This document shows, piece by piece, positions 1 to 9,616 of a stretch of 64,000 bases of DNA. The stretch covers positions 22,817,985 through 22,881,984 of the forward strand of contig CAIIXF020000004.1 of the NCBI GenBank assembly GCA_903813345.2. The letters are read 5' to 3'. The notes under the pieces were generated by a model. That model ran no database searches. It had not been told where the DNA came from and saw only the letters and a program-made list of their open reading frames with translations. The DNA comes from Owenia fusiformis (lineage: Eukaryota; Annelida; Polychaeta; Sabellida; Oweniidae). Every line of letters begins with the position of its first letter. The first letter of the stretch is position 1. The position numbers and the translations under genes are program-made.

Positions 1-1151
1 CACACTCATCTGCGTCATTCTTAACGAAGCTAAAAGCTACTATCTTCAAAATCACATCTTTCTGATTATAACATTGTCTTAAGAGCTTGTGTGATATTCT
101 TAAAAGCTAATAGCTATCCTATTCAAAATCACATCTTCATGATGATTATATTGTCCTGAGAAGTTTGTATGATTTTCTTTTAAGCTAAAAGCTATTCTAT
201 TCAAAATCACATCTTCATGATGATTATATTGTCCCGAGAAGCTTGTGTGATATTCTAAAAAGCTAAAAGCTATTCTGTTATTTAAAAGTCATACATCAGT
301 ATATATACAGTTTTTGGAGTTCTTGGAATAAGGGCGGATCTCAATTTAAATAGGTTGATCTGATTGGATAGAGATTTTTGGGGACAGTTTAATTTATGGG
401 GCACTACCCTTGCCTCTCCTGTAAACACGTGTCTGCATTGGCAAACAAAGGAATGTGTACAGTGATCACTTTAATTGCTGCAGTGAGGGGGGTGAATATA
501 ATCTATTCCTGTAGTCAGAAATAAATGTTTCTCCAGGAACTGTCGATACACATCAGATCAAAGTTAGTTACAACATCTAATTACATTTACATGATTAATA
601 AACAATGCATATTCAAGCATTTAAAAATACATATTTAGTTGCACTAAACTACATCCATCATAAAATATTCTTTGTCTGTGGGTGGGATGATTTCACCAAG
701 GAGAGAATTCTCACAGATGTACATGTGCACCTTTGGACAATAGCAGTATATTTGTCTTCCAATAAACAAAGGCTTTATAATTAAATATTTCAGAGTGGCA
801 TCCAAACTGATAAAATTGATAGTGAACAAAATATGAAATGTCAGCCTCATTTGATTTGTAGCAATTAATAAATTCGAGTGAAAGAGTAAATCTGAACAAC
901 ATGCTACTGAGCGTGTGAATTTAATATTCAGCTCTGTTTTACAAACATTAGAATCTTTACGACAAAGTGCTATAATGGTCAGAGCATTGAATTCAGATTT
1001 GCGTGCATTGATTTATGAACTGGGAATTTATGAAACCAACATTTGTATTTTACTCCACTAAAATAGTGAACATTTAATTATGACCCAGTCCAAACATTTT
1101 TGACTTCCCTAAAATATAAATATAAAACAGAAATAGTGCATTTCTGTTACA
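1..1151 (-). repeat. 3' LTR of the Gag-only element, cut by window edge
   Basis: It matches 3117-4276 with only a handful of substitutions and one roughly 10 bp indel (near 1030 here, 4144-4155 in the other copy). It ends ..TGTTACA at 1151. The first part of the LTR (equivalent of 2960-3116) lies outside the window. Short ORFs at 644-902 are repeated at 3759-4017 in the other LTR and are not genes. Confidence 0.9.
27..262. repeat. three tandem ~78 bp repeats inside the LTR
   Basis: Three imperfect tandem copies, each starting near AGCTAAAAGCTA and containing TCAAAATCACATCTT and TTGTGTGATATTCT. The same array is at about 3143-3380 in the other LTR. Repeats inside an LTR often hold enhancer or regulatory elements; that role here is inference. 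Confidence 0.75.
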
Positions 1152-1153
1152 CT

Positions 1154-1164
1154 GCTCCCCCCTT
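1154..1164 (-). promoter_or_regulatory. polypurine tract (plus-strand primer)
   Basis: On the minus strand this reads AAGGGGGGAGC, separated by two bases from the LTR start at 1151. This is the usual position of the polypurine tract that primes second-strand synthesis. Confidence 0.7.
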
Positions 1165-1292
1165 GGTTTGATCGTCCCGATCAAAAACATAAACTGTACA
1201 ATGTTCTTAGACATAAAAAAATCTACCACCATTACAACATACAACATACAAGTGCATTTAAAGACAAATGTTCACCAGTGTCTTACCGACCC

Positions 1293-1673
1293 TTAAGGTG
1301 GTTGAAAGGCAGGTGGATAATGATATCCATGGTTTGATTCAAGTATCGAAATATTGGCTGCATCATTTGCCAATACAGACTTACGTTTTGATAAGTCTAT
1401 GTAAACACTTCCTACTACGCAATCAGTTATCAATAAAGGGGTATCCCCATATATACTCTGTACTCCATACATTATAACTTCAATGTTAGTTGAGGGTACT
1501 GTTATCTGATTATCAAAACAATATCCTACATGAAGTTTTGATATATTTTTGGGTCCATCATTCTCTATATTAGCTGACCCCCGACCCTCAGGCTCAGCTA
1601 CTGCTCGTTTCCCGACCTCCAATTCTGATTCAATTTTCTTGGTGATGAGCCCCCTATAATAGGCTTTGGACAC
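1293..1673 (-). CDS. ORF overlapping the Gag end in the -1 frame, unknown
   Basis: A 126-codon ORF overlapping the last 76 bases of gag in the -1 frame, the arrangement expected for a Pol start. No aspartic protease motif (D-T/S-G) or other Pol motif is visible. It could be the remnant of a deleted pol, or a chance ORF. Its first part overlaps the end of gag and its last part lies next to the polypurine tract. Confidence 0.3.
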   Translation of the reverse strand: MSKAYYRGLITKKIESELEVGKRAVAEPEGRGSANIENDGPKNISKLHVGYCFDNQITVPSTNIEVIMYGVQSIYGDTPLLITDCVVGSVYIDLSKRKSVLANDAANISILESNHGYHYPPAFQPP

Positions 1674-2563
1674 TCTGCTATAACATGCCCATACCGGGTA
1701 CAGTTAAAACATTTAATACGATGCTTATGAGGTTTGGGATAATTATATGCGAAGGCTGCTAAATTACTCTGCGTTGGAATAGGATCAGATTTTGGGAGAT
1801 GTCTTCCATCAGTATATGAGGCAAGATGCTCCATTGTCTGACAAAATGTATTTTTAAGTTCTTTGAATTCATGTACTATTTGGCCCATCTGGGTATCAAT
1901 AATAGGATCTTCTTGCGCCTGCATGCTTTCTAGGCCTTTTTGATGATCATCGGTTCCATAATCTGACTCATATTCCAATCCAACGCCTACTGCTTCATCT
2001 ATATCATGGGGGTTCCGATTCTTGATGTATTTCCTCATATCTGTGTCCTCAAGGGCATTATAAAATTGATTTAACGCTATATCCATACGTAGTTCATATG
2101 GCCACTTCGAGTAGGCCCTGTTCGACAACCTTTTGATATCCTGCCCCAATTGTGATAATGTTTCATTAGGATTCTTCCTTCTGGCCTCTAGCAAATTAAG
2201 GAAGGTGTCACCTTGGCTTGCTGGGTCAAAACGCTGTTCCAAGTGATGTACAATGGATTCAAAATCCTCACGTTCATTACCAGGCATATCAGTGAGTACA
2301 GATAAGGCATCACCCTTAACAGCACAACTCAGCTCCAGGGCCATTTCATCATAGCTCCAACTATTGGCCTTGCTCACAACCATAAAGTGAGTTTTGTAGT
2401 CAAGCCAGTCTCCACTGCCATCATAGCGGTCAACCGGCCTAACAGATTGATTTTTGAAAATTCTTCTTTTAGCATCTGAAAGTTTATTAACAAGTTCTGC
2501 ATTCTCCCGAACTAATCTAGCTATTTCAAAGTCTTTCGATTCAATAATCCGCTCCAAATCCAT
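1598..2563 (-). CDS. retrotransposon Gag with CCHC zinc knuckle
   Basis: A 321-residue protein. Residues 1-35 look like a coiled coil (charged heptads). Residues 45-215 resemble a Ty3/Gypsy capsid-like Gag, with a W-L-x-Y-K-x-H-F start, a conserved L-x-Q-R-F segment and a final helix-rich part. A single zinc knuckle (CFNCTRYGHVIAEC, about residues 285-298) would bind nucleic acid. The start ATG at 2563 is the first in frame, about 400 bp inside the 5' LTR. The frame is intact, with no stop or frameshift. Gag would form the virus-like particle that packages the element RNA. Confidence 0.85.
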   Translation of the reverse strand: MDLERIIESKDFEIARLVRENAELVNKLSDAKRRIFKNQSVRPVDRYDGSGDWLDYKTHFMVVSKANSWSYDEMALELSCAVKGDALSVLTDMPGNEREDFESIVHHLEQRFDPASQGDTFLNLLEARRKNPNETLSQLGQDIKRLSNRAYSKWPYELRMDIALNQFYNALEDTDMRKYIKNRNPHDIDEAVGVGLEYESDYGTDDHQKGLESMQAQEDPIIDTQMGQIVHEFKELKNTFCQTMEHLASYTDGRHLPKSDPIPTQSNLAAFAYNYPKPHKHRIKCFNCTRYGHVIAECPKPIIGGSSPRKLNQNWRSGNEQ

Positions 2564-2941
2564 TTTGATATTTTAAGAATTTAATTTTGTCTATGTTTCT
2601 TTCAAATGTTCTTATTCATAGAATAATATTAATATTGTCCTCATTTGTTATTGTTCAGGTCATCCATATACCTTAAATGTTTATGTGAATGTAATCATTT
2701 GAAAAGTCATTGAACTGTTGTCCGTGTGGTCAACTGGTCAAATTCATTCATAAAGTTTTGCGTCAGTGGTTTTGTAAAGGTGCATAAATAGAGACTTCTC
2801 TGTTTAGTGTATTGAAGAATCCATATAACTCACACATCATTGTCTGAAGTATCATAACAGAATATTTAATGGTCCTTTGTTTGATGCCTTTCTCACATAA
2901 AATCGTCAGGTAAGAGAATAGAAAAGTATATTCCATTCTTT
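2564..2941 (-). other. 5' leader of the Gag-only element
   Basis: Non-coding AT-rich sequence between the primer-binding site and the gag ATG. Nothing further is recognised. Confidence 0.5.
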
Positions 2942-2959
2942 CCGGCCCGGACGCACCAA
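2942..2959 (-). promoter_or_regulatory. primer binding site, possibly tRNA-Gly type
   Basis: Directly inside the 5' LTR, the minus strand reads TGGTGCGTCCGGGCCGGA. This would pair with a tRNA 3' end ..GGACGCACCA. The ACGCACCA end suits some animal tRNA-Gly species, but the assignment rests on memory of tRNA ends and is tentative. Confidence 0.55.
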
Positions 2960-4276
2960 TGTAACATTTAACGGGAATTAAACGTTAATAAAATAATGTT
3001 CACGACTTCAGTCCATAATAGTATTACTAAACATAAAATTTGTGTAGATGACACAACTTCTAAGTTTATTTCATTTTCCTAGCTACATTTTGCATAATCT
3101 TTACTTCATCTCGAGCACACTCATCTGCGTCATTCTTAACGAAGCTAAAAGCTACTATCTTCAAAATCACATCTTTCTGATTATAACATTGTCTTAAGAG
3201 CTTGTGTGATATTCTTAAAAGCTAATAGCTATCCTATTCAAAATCACATCTTCATGATGATTATATTGTCCTGAGAAGTTTGTATGATTTTCTTTTAAGC
3301 TAAAAGCTATTCTATTCAAAATCACATCTTCATGATGATTATATTGTCCCGAGAAGCTTGTGTGATATTCTAAAAAGCTAAAAGCTATTCTGTTATTTAA
3401 AAGTCATACATCAGTATATATACAGTTTTTGGAGTTCTTGGAATAAGGGCGGATCTCAATTTAAATAGGTTGATCTGATTGGATAGAGATTTTTGGGGAC
3501 AGTTTAATTTATGGGGCACTACCCTTGCCTCTCCTGTAAACACGTGTCTGCATTGGCAAACAAAGGACTGTGTACAGTGATCACTTTAATTGCTGCAGTG
3601 AGGGGGGTGAATATAATCTATTCCTGTAGTCAGAAATAAATGTTTCTCCAGGAACTGTCGATACACATCAGATCAAAGTTAGTTACAACATCTAATTACA
3701 TTTACATGATTAATAAACAATGCATATTCAAGCATTTAAAAATACATATTTAGTTGCACTAAACTACATCCATCATAAAATATTCTTTGTCTGTGGGTGG
3801 GATGATTTCACCAAGGAGAGAATTCTCACAGATGTACATGTGCACCTTTGGACAATAGCAGTATATTTGTCTTCCAATAAACAAAGGCTTTATAATTAAA
3901 TATTTCAGAGTGGCATCCAAACTGATAAAATTGATAGTGAACAAAATATGAAATGTCAGCCTCATTTGATTTGTAGCAATTAATAAATTCAAGTGAAAGA
4001 GTAAATCTGAACAACATGCTACTGAGCGTGTGAATTTAATATTCAGCTCTGTTTTACAAACATTAGAATCTTTATGACAAAGTGCTATAATGGTCAGAGC
4101 ATTGAATTCAGATTTGCGTGCATTGATTTATGAACTGGGAATTTCAAAGAATTTATGAAACCAACACTTGTATTTGACTCCACTAAAATAGTGAACATTT
4201 AATTATGACCCAGTCCAAACATTTTTGACTTCTCTAAAATATAAATATAAAACAGAAATAGTGCATTTCTGTTACA
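2960..4276 (-). repeat. 5' LTR of the Gag-only element (1317 bp)
   Basis: A complete LTR with TGTAAC at 2960 and GTTACA ending at 4276. It carries the tandem 78 bp repeats at about 3143-3380. It differs from the other copy at only about seven single bases plus one 10 bp indel over the shared 1.15 kb, so the insertion is fairly young. Confidence 0.9.
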
Positions 4277-4702
4277 ATATGAACAAAATGTCAACTACGG
4301 GGGAGTTTCCTTCCCCCGCGATCTTATTTGTCCATTTAGAATAAGATAAACCATGTAACCAGGTCCATGTATTCCATTCTGACAGAATTTCAGAATCAAT
4401 TTCAAATTAAGTTTATTATGTTCGAAATCCCGAATGTCCCCGGGAGAATCTCTCTTCGAAATTATAATGTCAGATAGATACAAAATAATATTGATATAAC
4501 TGAAGATACTTACTTTGGCTCCCGTTTTAATTAGACGGATTGACGGAGTCAGAAAATCCGCCAAATTAAAATCCGTCAAATTTCAGTTTGGAATTTTTGT
4601 CAAATGCACTTCAGAAATTAAACTTCTGGGGCCCCCTTTCCTGTCAACTGAGCATGTCATCATCATGTCATACATTATCCCAAAAGAAATACAGAAAATA
4701 TC
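4277..4702. other. non-coding stretch
   Basis: No convincing gene. The small ORFs in both strands here have no recognisable motif. A short inverted motif (GACGGATT.. / ..AATCCGTC around 4533-4580) is present. Confidence 0.4.
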
Positions 4703-5807
4703 TTAGTAAACACCCGTCCTAATGACCGAAACAGTGACATTCCAAGCAAAGTTCATTTCTTTTTTTAAGTGCCGAAAATTCATGTCATAGATCAAAGCAG
4801 CATCCAGCCCATTTGAAACTGCCATTCCTCTTATTTCCTCGGCATATTTGAGGAGTGAAGGGCAGCTCTCAGGGTGTGCCTGTGTATACACGGACATGTA
4901 AATATGAAAGGCTGATGTCCACTGTTCCATAGATTTGATTTGTTTTTTTTGGCTTTACCGGATTGAGTTGAATTGTTGTAGAAGCGTCAGATTTGACCGT
5001 ATACATGTAGTTCATAGACCCCTCTACGTTGTCATGTCTGCTCAGAAGATGAGCAATATCAAAATAACCATCGGATAGAATCAGTTTAACAAATTTCTTG
5101 TCTATGCCAACGTGGAGGGGTATACCTGAAGATAAGTGTATAAGGTTAGTGGGTTTTTCTATGTTATCCCAGGGGCGGATCTGGGAACCAACAAGGGGGG
5201 GGGCCCAAACTTCTGGTCTGAGAAAAATACTTCCGCGCTTGCGCGGAAAAAAATTTTGGGCCCCTAAAACCAAAATGTGGGCCCAAATTTTGAAATTTTG
5301 AGGCCCATTTTCTCCAAAATTTGGCCTAGAATTAAAAAATAAGGCCTTATAAGGCCCATTTATGACCAAAAAGGCCCACTTTTTGGAGCCCCAAGGCCTT
5401 TTTTGGCTCAAAATTTTTTTTGGGCCCAATTTTTTTTTTCTGGGCACACCCGAGGGGGGGGGGCCCGGGCCCCTGGGCCCCCCCCCCAGATCCGCCAGTG
5501 TATCCAGATCACAGACTACTGAATTTTTATTTTGGCCTGACGAGGACTCACCCGGACCGCCTAGCAATGTATTCGCTGCCCGTCTAATAGCATGATTGGG
5601 ATGAAATGACACTTCGTTGTCTGATTCAGAATCGTCGTCCGAGTTTGTTGTTTGTGCACACTCCGGGTTGTTTTGTTCCAGTTCCTCTTCCTGCTGTTTT
5701 TTAAACCCTGCAAGCAGGCGGGCCACGATATCCTCTTTATCGTCTTCTGATAAACAGGGTTGTTTAGCTGGTGGCGATGGATTGGACGATTTCCTTTTGG
5801 GTGGCAT
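4703..5807 (-). pseudogene. gag-like protein of a DIRS/Ngaro-type or similar element, broken
   Basis: The frame opens at 5807 with a basic, proline-rich start (MPPKRKSS), then an acidic low-complexity segment (DDDSESDNE). It is interrupted by a MITE at 5170-5500 that happens to keep the frame open. It continues with a conserved-looking stretch (GIPLHVGIDKK, then SDGYFDIAHLL). At an A8 run near 4943-4950 it must shift frame to reach the C-terminal part at 4930-4703, which starts MEQWTSAFHIYM and has a Y-D-x-x-F-R motif. The W-x-x-A-F..H-P-E..L-L-K-Y..I-R pattern is one I associate with gag-like ORFs near tyrosine-recombinase retroelements; that family link is inference. It is disabled by the MITE and the frameshift. 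Confidence 0.5.
5170..5500. mobile_element. 331 bp MITE inserted in the gag-like ORF
   Basis: The ends are inverted repeats: CAGGGGCGGATCTGGG on the left and the complement of CACTGGCGGATCTGGG on the right. They are flanked by TATCC at 5165-5169 and 5501-5505. The interior is GC-run rich, with long G and C homopolymers and repeated GGCCC. It has no coding capacity of its own, although the host frame reads through it. Confidence 0.85.
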
Positions 5808-6021
5808 CTTACTGGAAGTAAAACTTAGCTAGATGTAATTGATACATAAAAGTATTAGGAGCAATGCATGTATTACACATTAAATTATTGGTGTTTTAAG
5901 CGCCAAATTAATTGAGGCATCCATGATTACATGTAAAACAAATAATAGCAGATTATTAAGAATCATTTTAAGAACGGATAAACCAAGATGCCTACAATTG
6001 AAAAATACACTATAGATTGAG
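5808..6021. other. non-coding spacer
   Basis: AT-rich and without a recognisable gene. It leads into the satellite array. Confidence 0.4.
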
Positions 6022-6560
6022 GGTTAATAGACCCAGGTGCCGACTGGGTATGGAGAGAATATTCCATTTAAAGTATTACCAATGCGATAATAACCGCAAA
6101 ATACATTTTTGACGCATATTTTTTCCGGTAATCCCCAATTTTTTGACAAGCGTCTAGCGTATGATATATACTAATATGCGTCCACCAAATAAAATGATAT
6201 GGTTTAATAAACCCGAATGCAAATTGGATATCGGCAGAACATCCCATGTAGGTAAAGGATTACCAATGCGATAATAACCGCAAAAGTACATTTTGGACGC
6301 ATATTTTTTCAGACAATCGTCAATTTTTGGACAAGCATCCAGCGTATGATATATACTAATATGCGTCCACCAATTAAAATGATATGGGTTAATAAACCCG
6401 AATGCAAATTGGATATGGACAGAATATCCCATGTACGTAAAGTATTACCAATGCGAAAATAACCGCAAAATACATTTTACATGCACAAGGTTTTTATTGG
6501 CAATCGCCATTTTTTGGACAAGCGTCCTGAGTATAATAATACTTTCGTCCACCCAATTAT
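6022..6560. repeat. three tandem copies of a ~183 bp satellite
   Basis: Three imperfect copies begin near 6022, 6203 and 6386. Each holds GGTTAATARACCC, then ATTACCAATGCGATAATAACCGC, and ends near GCGTCCACCAA. The first two agree best; the third is the most diverged. Open frames through the array, such as 6154-6432 on the minus strand, are a by-product of the repeat. Confidence 0.85.
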
Positions 6561-6835
6561 AGCAAATAAAGAGCGACAAGAGCCGCTTAATAATGGCTTC
6601 ATATATATATATATAAATATATAATGCATCAATTGGACAATCTAAGTGTAGAGTATTGGTCTTTCAGAATATGCGTGACCAAGTACAATGACAATAACAA
6701 TAAACAAAATGTGGTTTCGTGAACCCCATATAATATATCGTATACGGATCTGCAGATAAATGGAAATGATATTAGCAGATGCGTTTGCATAACAAATATA
6801 AATGAATTAATTGTAACACTTACGCTTCGTGGTAT
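6561..6835. other. non-coding stretch with short TA repeat
   Basis: It contains a short (TA)n run near 6603-6622 and no gene. Confidence 0.4.
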
Positions 6836-7435
6836 TTATAAAATTGTATCCCGTACAAATATTATTGTTCGCCTGAGGTTTCTTCCCCATAATGAAATTC
6901 CAAAGTTTGATAAATGAATTCCATCTTTACGGTAATTAGCTTGTGAGGCTAATGCAAATCCTCGATTTGAAATGGCACTGATATTCGACAACAAAGTCAC
7001 TTTTTTAGTTAAAAGAGCATTGTATTTCCTAGCCCTGATATTATACGAGGGAAGTTTTGATTTCAGTCGCTGATGGAAAGCATGTCCAATGCAGACCTTT
7101 TCCACTCCGTAACCGGCTAATAGGAATTCCGCTAAACTTAGAGTTGCGACAACTGCATCTTCCACAGAAACAAACGATCTATCAAGGTCATTGCCTCCCA
7201 CTTGCAGATACACGATTTGGGGTTTTGTATCTTTTACCGCGTCACAGAGATATCTAGCCATTGATTTCTTTTGGAATCGTTTATTGTCAGACGGCTTCCA
7301 GAAAAGATTAGCCCCGCGCACTCCGCGGAAATTTATAATAAATTCATTTGAATTTAGTTTCAAATTAGAAGAATAATATTTCCCTTGCCAGTGAACAAGC
7401 GAATGTCCAAAAATCAACACTTTTTTCTTTTCCAT
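6836..7435 (-). CDS. SGNH/GDSL-type hydrolase, probably transposon-borne
   Basis: About 199 residues from the ATG at 7435; the frame is open upstream to an ATG at 7561, but the fold starts right after 7435. Block I is VLIFGHSLVHW with the nucleophile serine, block III is VGGNDLD (G-x-N-D), and block V is DGIHLSNFG with the Asp-His pair. These are the signature blocks of SGNH esterases. Such domains occur in some Ngaro (DIRS-group) and CR1/L2 retroelements, and the gag-like ORF just downstream on the same strand fits a mobile origin. A stand-alone host gene is possible. No signal peptide is evident. Confidence 0.65.
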   Translation of the reverse strand: MEKKKVLIFGHSLVHWQGKYYSSNLKLNSNEFIINFRGVRGANLFWKPSDNKRFQKKSMARYLCDAVKDTKPQIVYLQVGGNDLDRSFVSVEDAVVATLSLAEFLLAGYGVEKVCIGHAFHQRLKSKLPSYNIRARKYNALLTKKVTLLSNISAISNRGFALASQANYRKDGIHLSNFGISLWGRNLRRTIIFVRDTIL

Positions 7436-7561
7436 TATCTGCAGATCGCATAGATGATATCCCATATTTAGCCAGAGACATATAAAACATGTCTCTGATT
7501 TAGCTAAAGCAAAACATGAAATATTAACACGTGCGGTAAATGATAATTTAAATGTTTCCAT

Positions 7562-7880
7562 ATATAGCGCAAAATCTCACATGGCAATTTAATAACGACT
7601 AATTTTGTCTTGTGTCTAACCACGGCGTGCTTAGAGATTTCTAGACTAGTCACGCTCTGTCCACGCCAGCTCTAAGCACGTCTAAGCACGCCTAGAAATC
7701 TCTAGATACACGGAGTTCCTAGACCGACTAAGCACGTCTAGAAATTACTAGAAATTCCAAATTTGATGCAGTGATGGGAGCTGCTCAAGGTTCAATAAAA
7801 GTGAGAATATCTTGTAGTATTCTTTGTTTCACTTTGATTTCTTTCATGTTCTGCATTTCAGCAGCCATCTTGGAGAAAAA
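7562..7880. repeat. spacer with repeated CTAAGCACG / CTAGAAAT motifs
   Basis: Between 7620 and 7760 the words CTAAGCACG, its complement CGTGCTTAG, and AGAAATCTCTAGA recur several times in both orientations, giving an imperfect palindromic cluster. The rest of the stretch is unremarkable. Confidence 0.6.
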
Positions 7881-7884
7881 ATAA

Positions 7885-8353
7885 GGTATGAGGTTCCATA
7901 TCCATCCGCCAAAAGGTATGACCCCTATATAGTCCATTTAAAAACTCGTGGTATTGTTCTAAATAACGCCATAGTTGGCTTCAAAGGTACCTAGTATGCC
8001 ACTATTTGGTATCAAAATAAAGAGAAGGAGTTCAACTTTCATTTGAATTACGAAAATAGCGATGTAGGTCAAAAATAGTTCCGACGTGAGCACGTTTATT
8101 ACGCGTTTGCCCATCATATCAGAATTGAGGAAGTGGTAGCAAACGCGAGTCACAATAAATGGACGCTGATATCTCAAAAAGTAACCTGACTCCCTACAAT
8201 TTGATGTAGATCAATCGAACCCCTATATGAACAGGTACATTTTGATATATAACACTATGGGGGGTAAGCGTTTTATAGTTGGTCACGAACGCCATATGTG
8301 CAAAGTATTGTTATGAATTTTCGAATTTGGTGTTGGATTACGGTACTCATACC
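7885..8353. repeat. left 469 bp terminal repeat of the composite element
   Basis: First copy; identical small ORFs at 7959-8177 and 9218-9436 show the lack of divergence between the copies. A related start (GAGGTTCCATATCCATCC and following bases) recurs at 52347-52384. Confidence 0.85.
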
Positions 8354-9143
8354 TTAATATGAGGCCTAAAATTGTCTGCTAGTTGGCCAGAGACCAATAT
8401 TCTAGCAGAATTTGAGAACAGAATCGATTTTTTAGTTCTGCGTAGGGCAAACAATGATTTGAAATCACTTTCAACCATTCTGTGAGTATAAGAATGGTCA
8501 TAAGAGGCCCGTTGTGGGTCTGGAATGAAAGAAAGCCCTCTGAAATTCCGTCAAAATTGCAGGTTATATCTTCATTTTTGCTAAAATTACATGATTTTCA
8601 GGGCCCATATCTCAGTGAAATTGCTACAATGTAGCGATTTTTCATTCTTACAGGCTAGATACACGTGTCAGGTCGACAGAAACAGTAAGCATGTGTGATT
8701 TTTAAATTGCTACATTGTAGCAATATTTATTTCAAAATACAGGTGTGAGGGAAACTGCAATTTAGTTAGATTTGGGCGAAAATGGCCAAATTTCAGTCAA
8801 AATCCTCGGGACACAGGGCCTTTGTCTTAGATTTAGTCAATGATGCAACTCTTAGTAGAAGGTGTGCCATATAGGGAATGAAAGCTGTTTGTCAGACGTA
8901 TCATTTTCTTCAATAAACTCAGAGATAGTCAGGTTAGATTTGTGACGTCACAATGGCAAAGTTAGACTAGCATATTTAGACGTATTTGGGGTAGGGCAAA
9001 TTAACCCTTTCTAGCCTAAATGGATAAATTTTTCACATATTCAGCCATTTCCGACGTTTTTATGCATTTTTGAACTAGAAATGATATTTTCTGCCAAAAA
9101 AAGTTGCAGAGACAAAAATCAGTGTGATGTCATAACACATTAA

Positions 9144-9612
9144 GGTATGAGGTTCCATATCCATCCGCCAAAAGGTATGACCCCTATATAGTCCATTTAA
9201 AAACTCGTGGTATTGTTCTAAATAACGCCATAGTTGGCTTCAAAGGTACCTAGTATGCCACTATTTGGTATCAAAATAAAGAGAAGGAGTTCAACTTTCA
9301 TTTGAATTACGAAAATAGCGATGTAGGTCAAAAATAGTTCCGACGTGAGCACGTTTATTACGCGTTTGCCCATCATATCAGAATTGAGGAAGTGGTAGCA
9401 AACGCGAGTCACAATAAATGGACGCTGATATCTCAAAAAGTAACCTGACTCCCTACAATTTGATGTAGATCAATCGAACCCCTATATGAACAGGTACATT
9501 TTGATATATAACACTATGGGGGGTAAGCGTTTTATAGTTGGTCACGAACGCCATATGTGCAAAGTATTGTTATGAATTTTCGAATTTGGTGTTGGATTAC
9601 GGTACTCATACC
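9144..9612. repeat. right 469 bp terminal repeat of the composite element
   Basis: Second copy, offset by 1259 bp from the first. Confidence 0.85.
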
Positions 9613-9616
9613 ATAA

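Larger units (their letters stand above)
1..4276 (-). mobile_element. LTR retrotransposon with Gag only (TR-GAG-like, no Pol)
   Basis: Two long direct repeats (1-1151 and 2960-4276) flank an internal region of about 1.8 kb, read on the minus strand. The complete LTR starts and ends with the inverted hexamers TGTAAC..GTTACA. The internal region has a primer-binding-site-like stretch next to the right LTR and a polypurine tract next to the left LTR, which fixes the orientation. Only a Gag ORF with a zinc knuckle is present; no protease, reverse transcriptase, RNase H or integrase motif is visible. It must therefore be mobilised in trans or be a deletion copy. The left LTR runs off the window, so the target duplication cannot be checked. 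Confidence 0.85.
7885..9612. mobile_element. composite element: two 469 bp repeats around a 790 bp core
   Basis: The sequences 7885-8353 and 9144-9612 appear identical and lie in the same direction. Each copy begins GGTATGAGG and ends with the inverted CTCATACC. The whole unit is flanked by ATAA on the left (7881-7884) and ATAA on the right (9613-9616), while both inner borders carry TTAA (8354-8357 and 9140-9143). The core has no ORF of note. This fits a unit that moved as a whole, either as a composite DNA element with a TTAA-like 4 bp target or as an LTR-like non-autonomous element. No protein is encoded, so the class is open. Confidence 0.75.

Noticed and set aside
644-902. Small ORFs on the minus strand, repeated at 3759-4017
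   Set aside because: They lie inside the two LTRs and have no motif; duplication of the LTR explains the repeat.
7885-9612. Ordinary LTR retrotransposon in miniature
   Set aside because: The repeats do not begin TG and end CA at their true borders, and no primer site or polypurine tract is visible; inverted ends on each repeat point to DNA elements, though it is left open.
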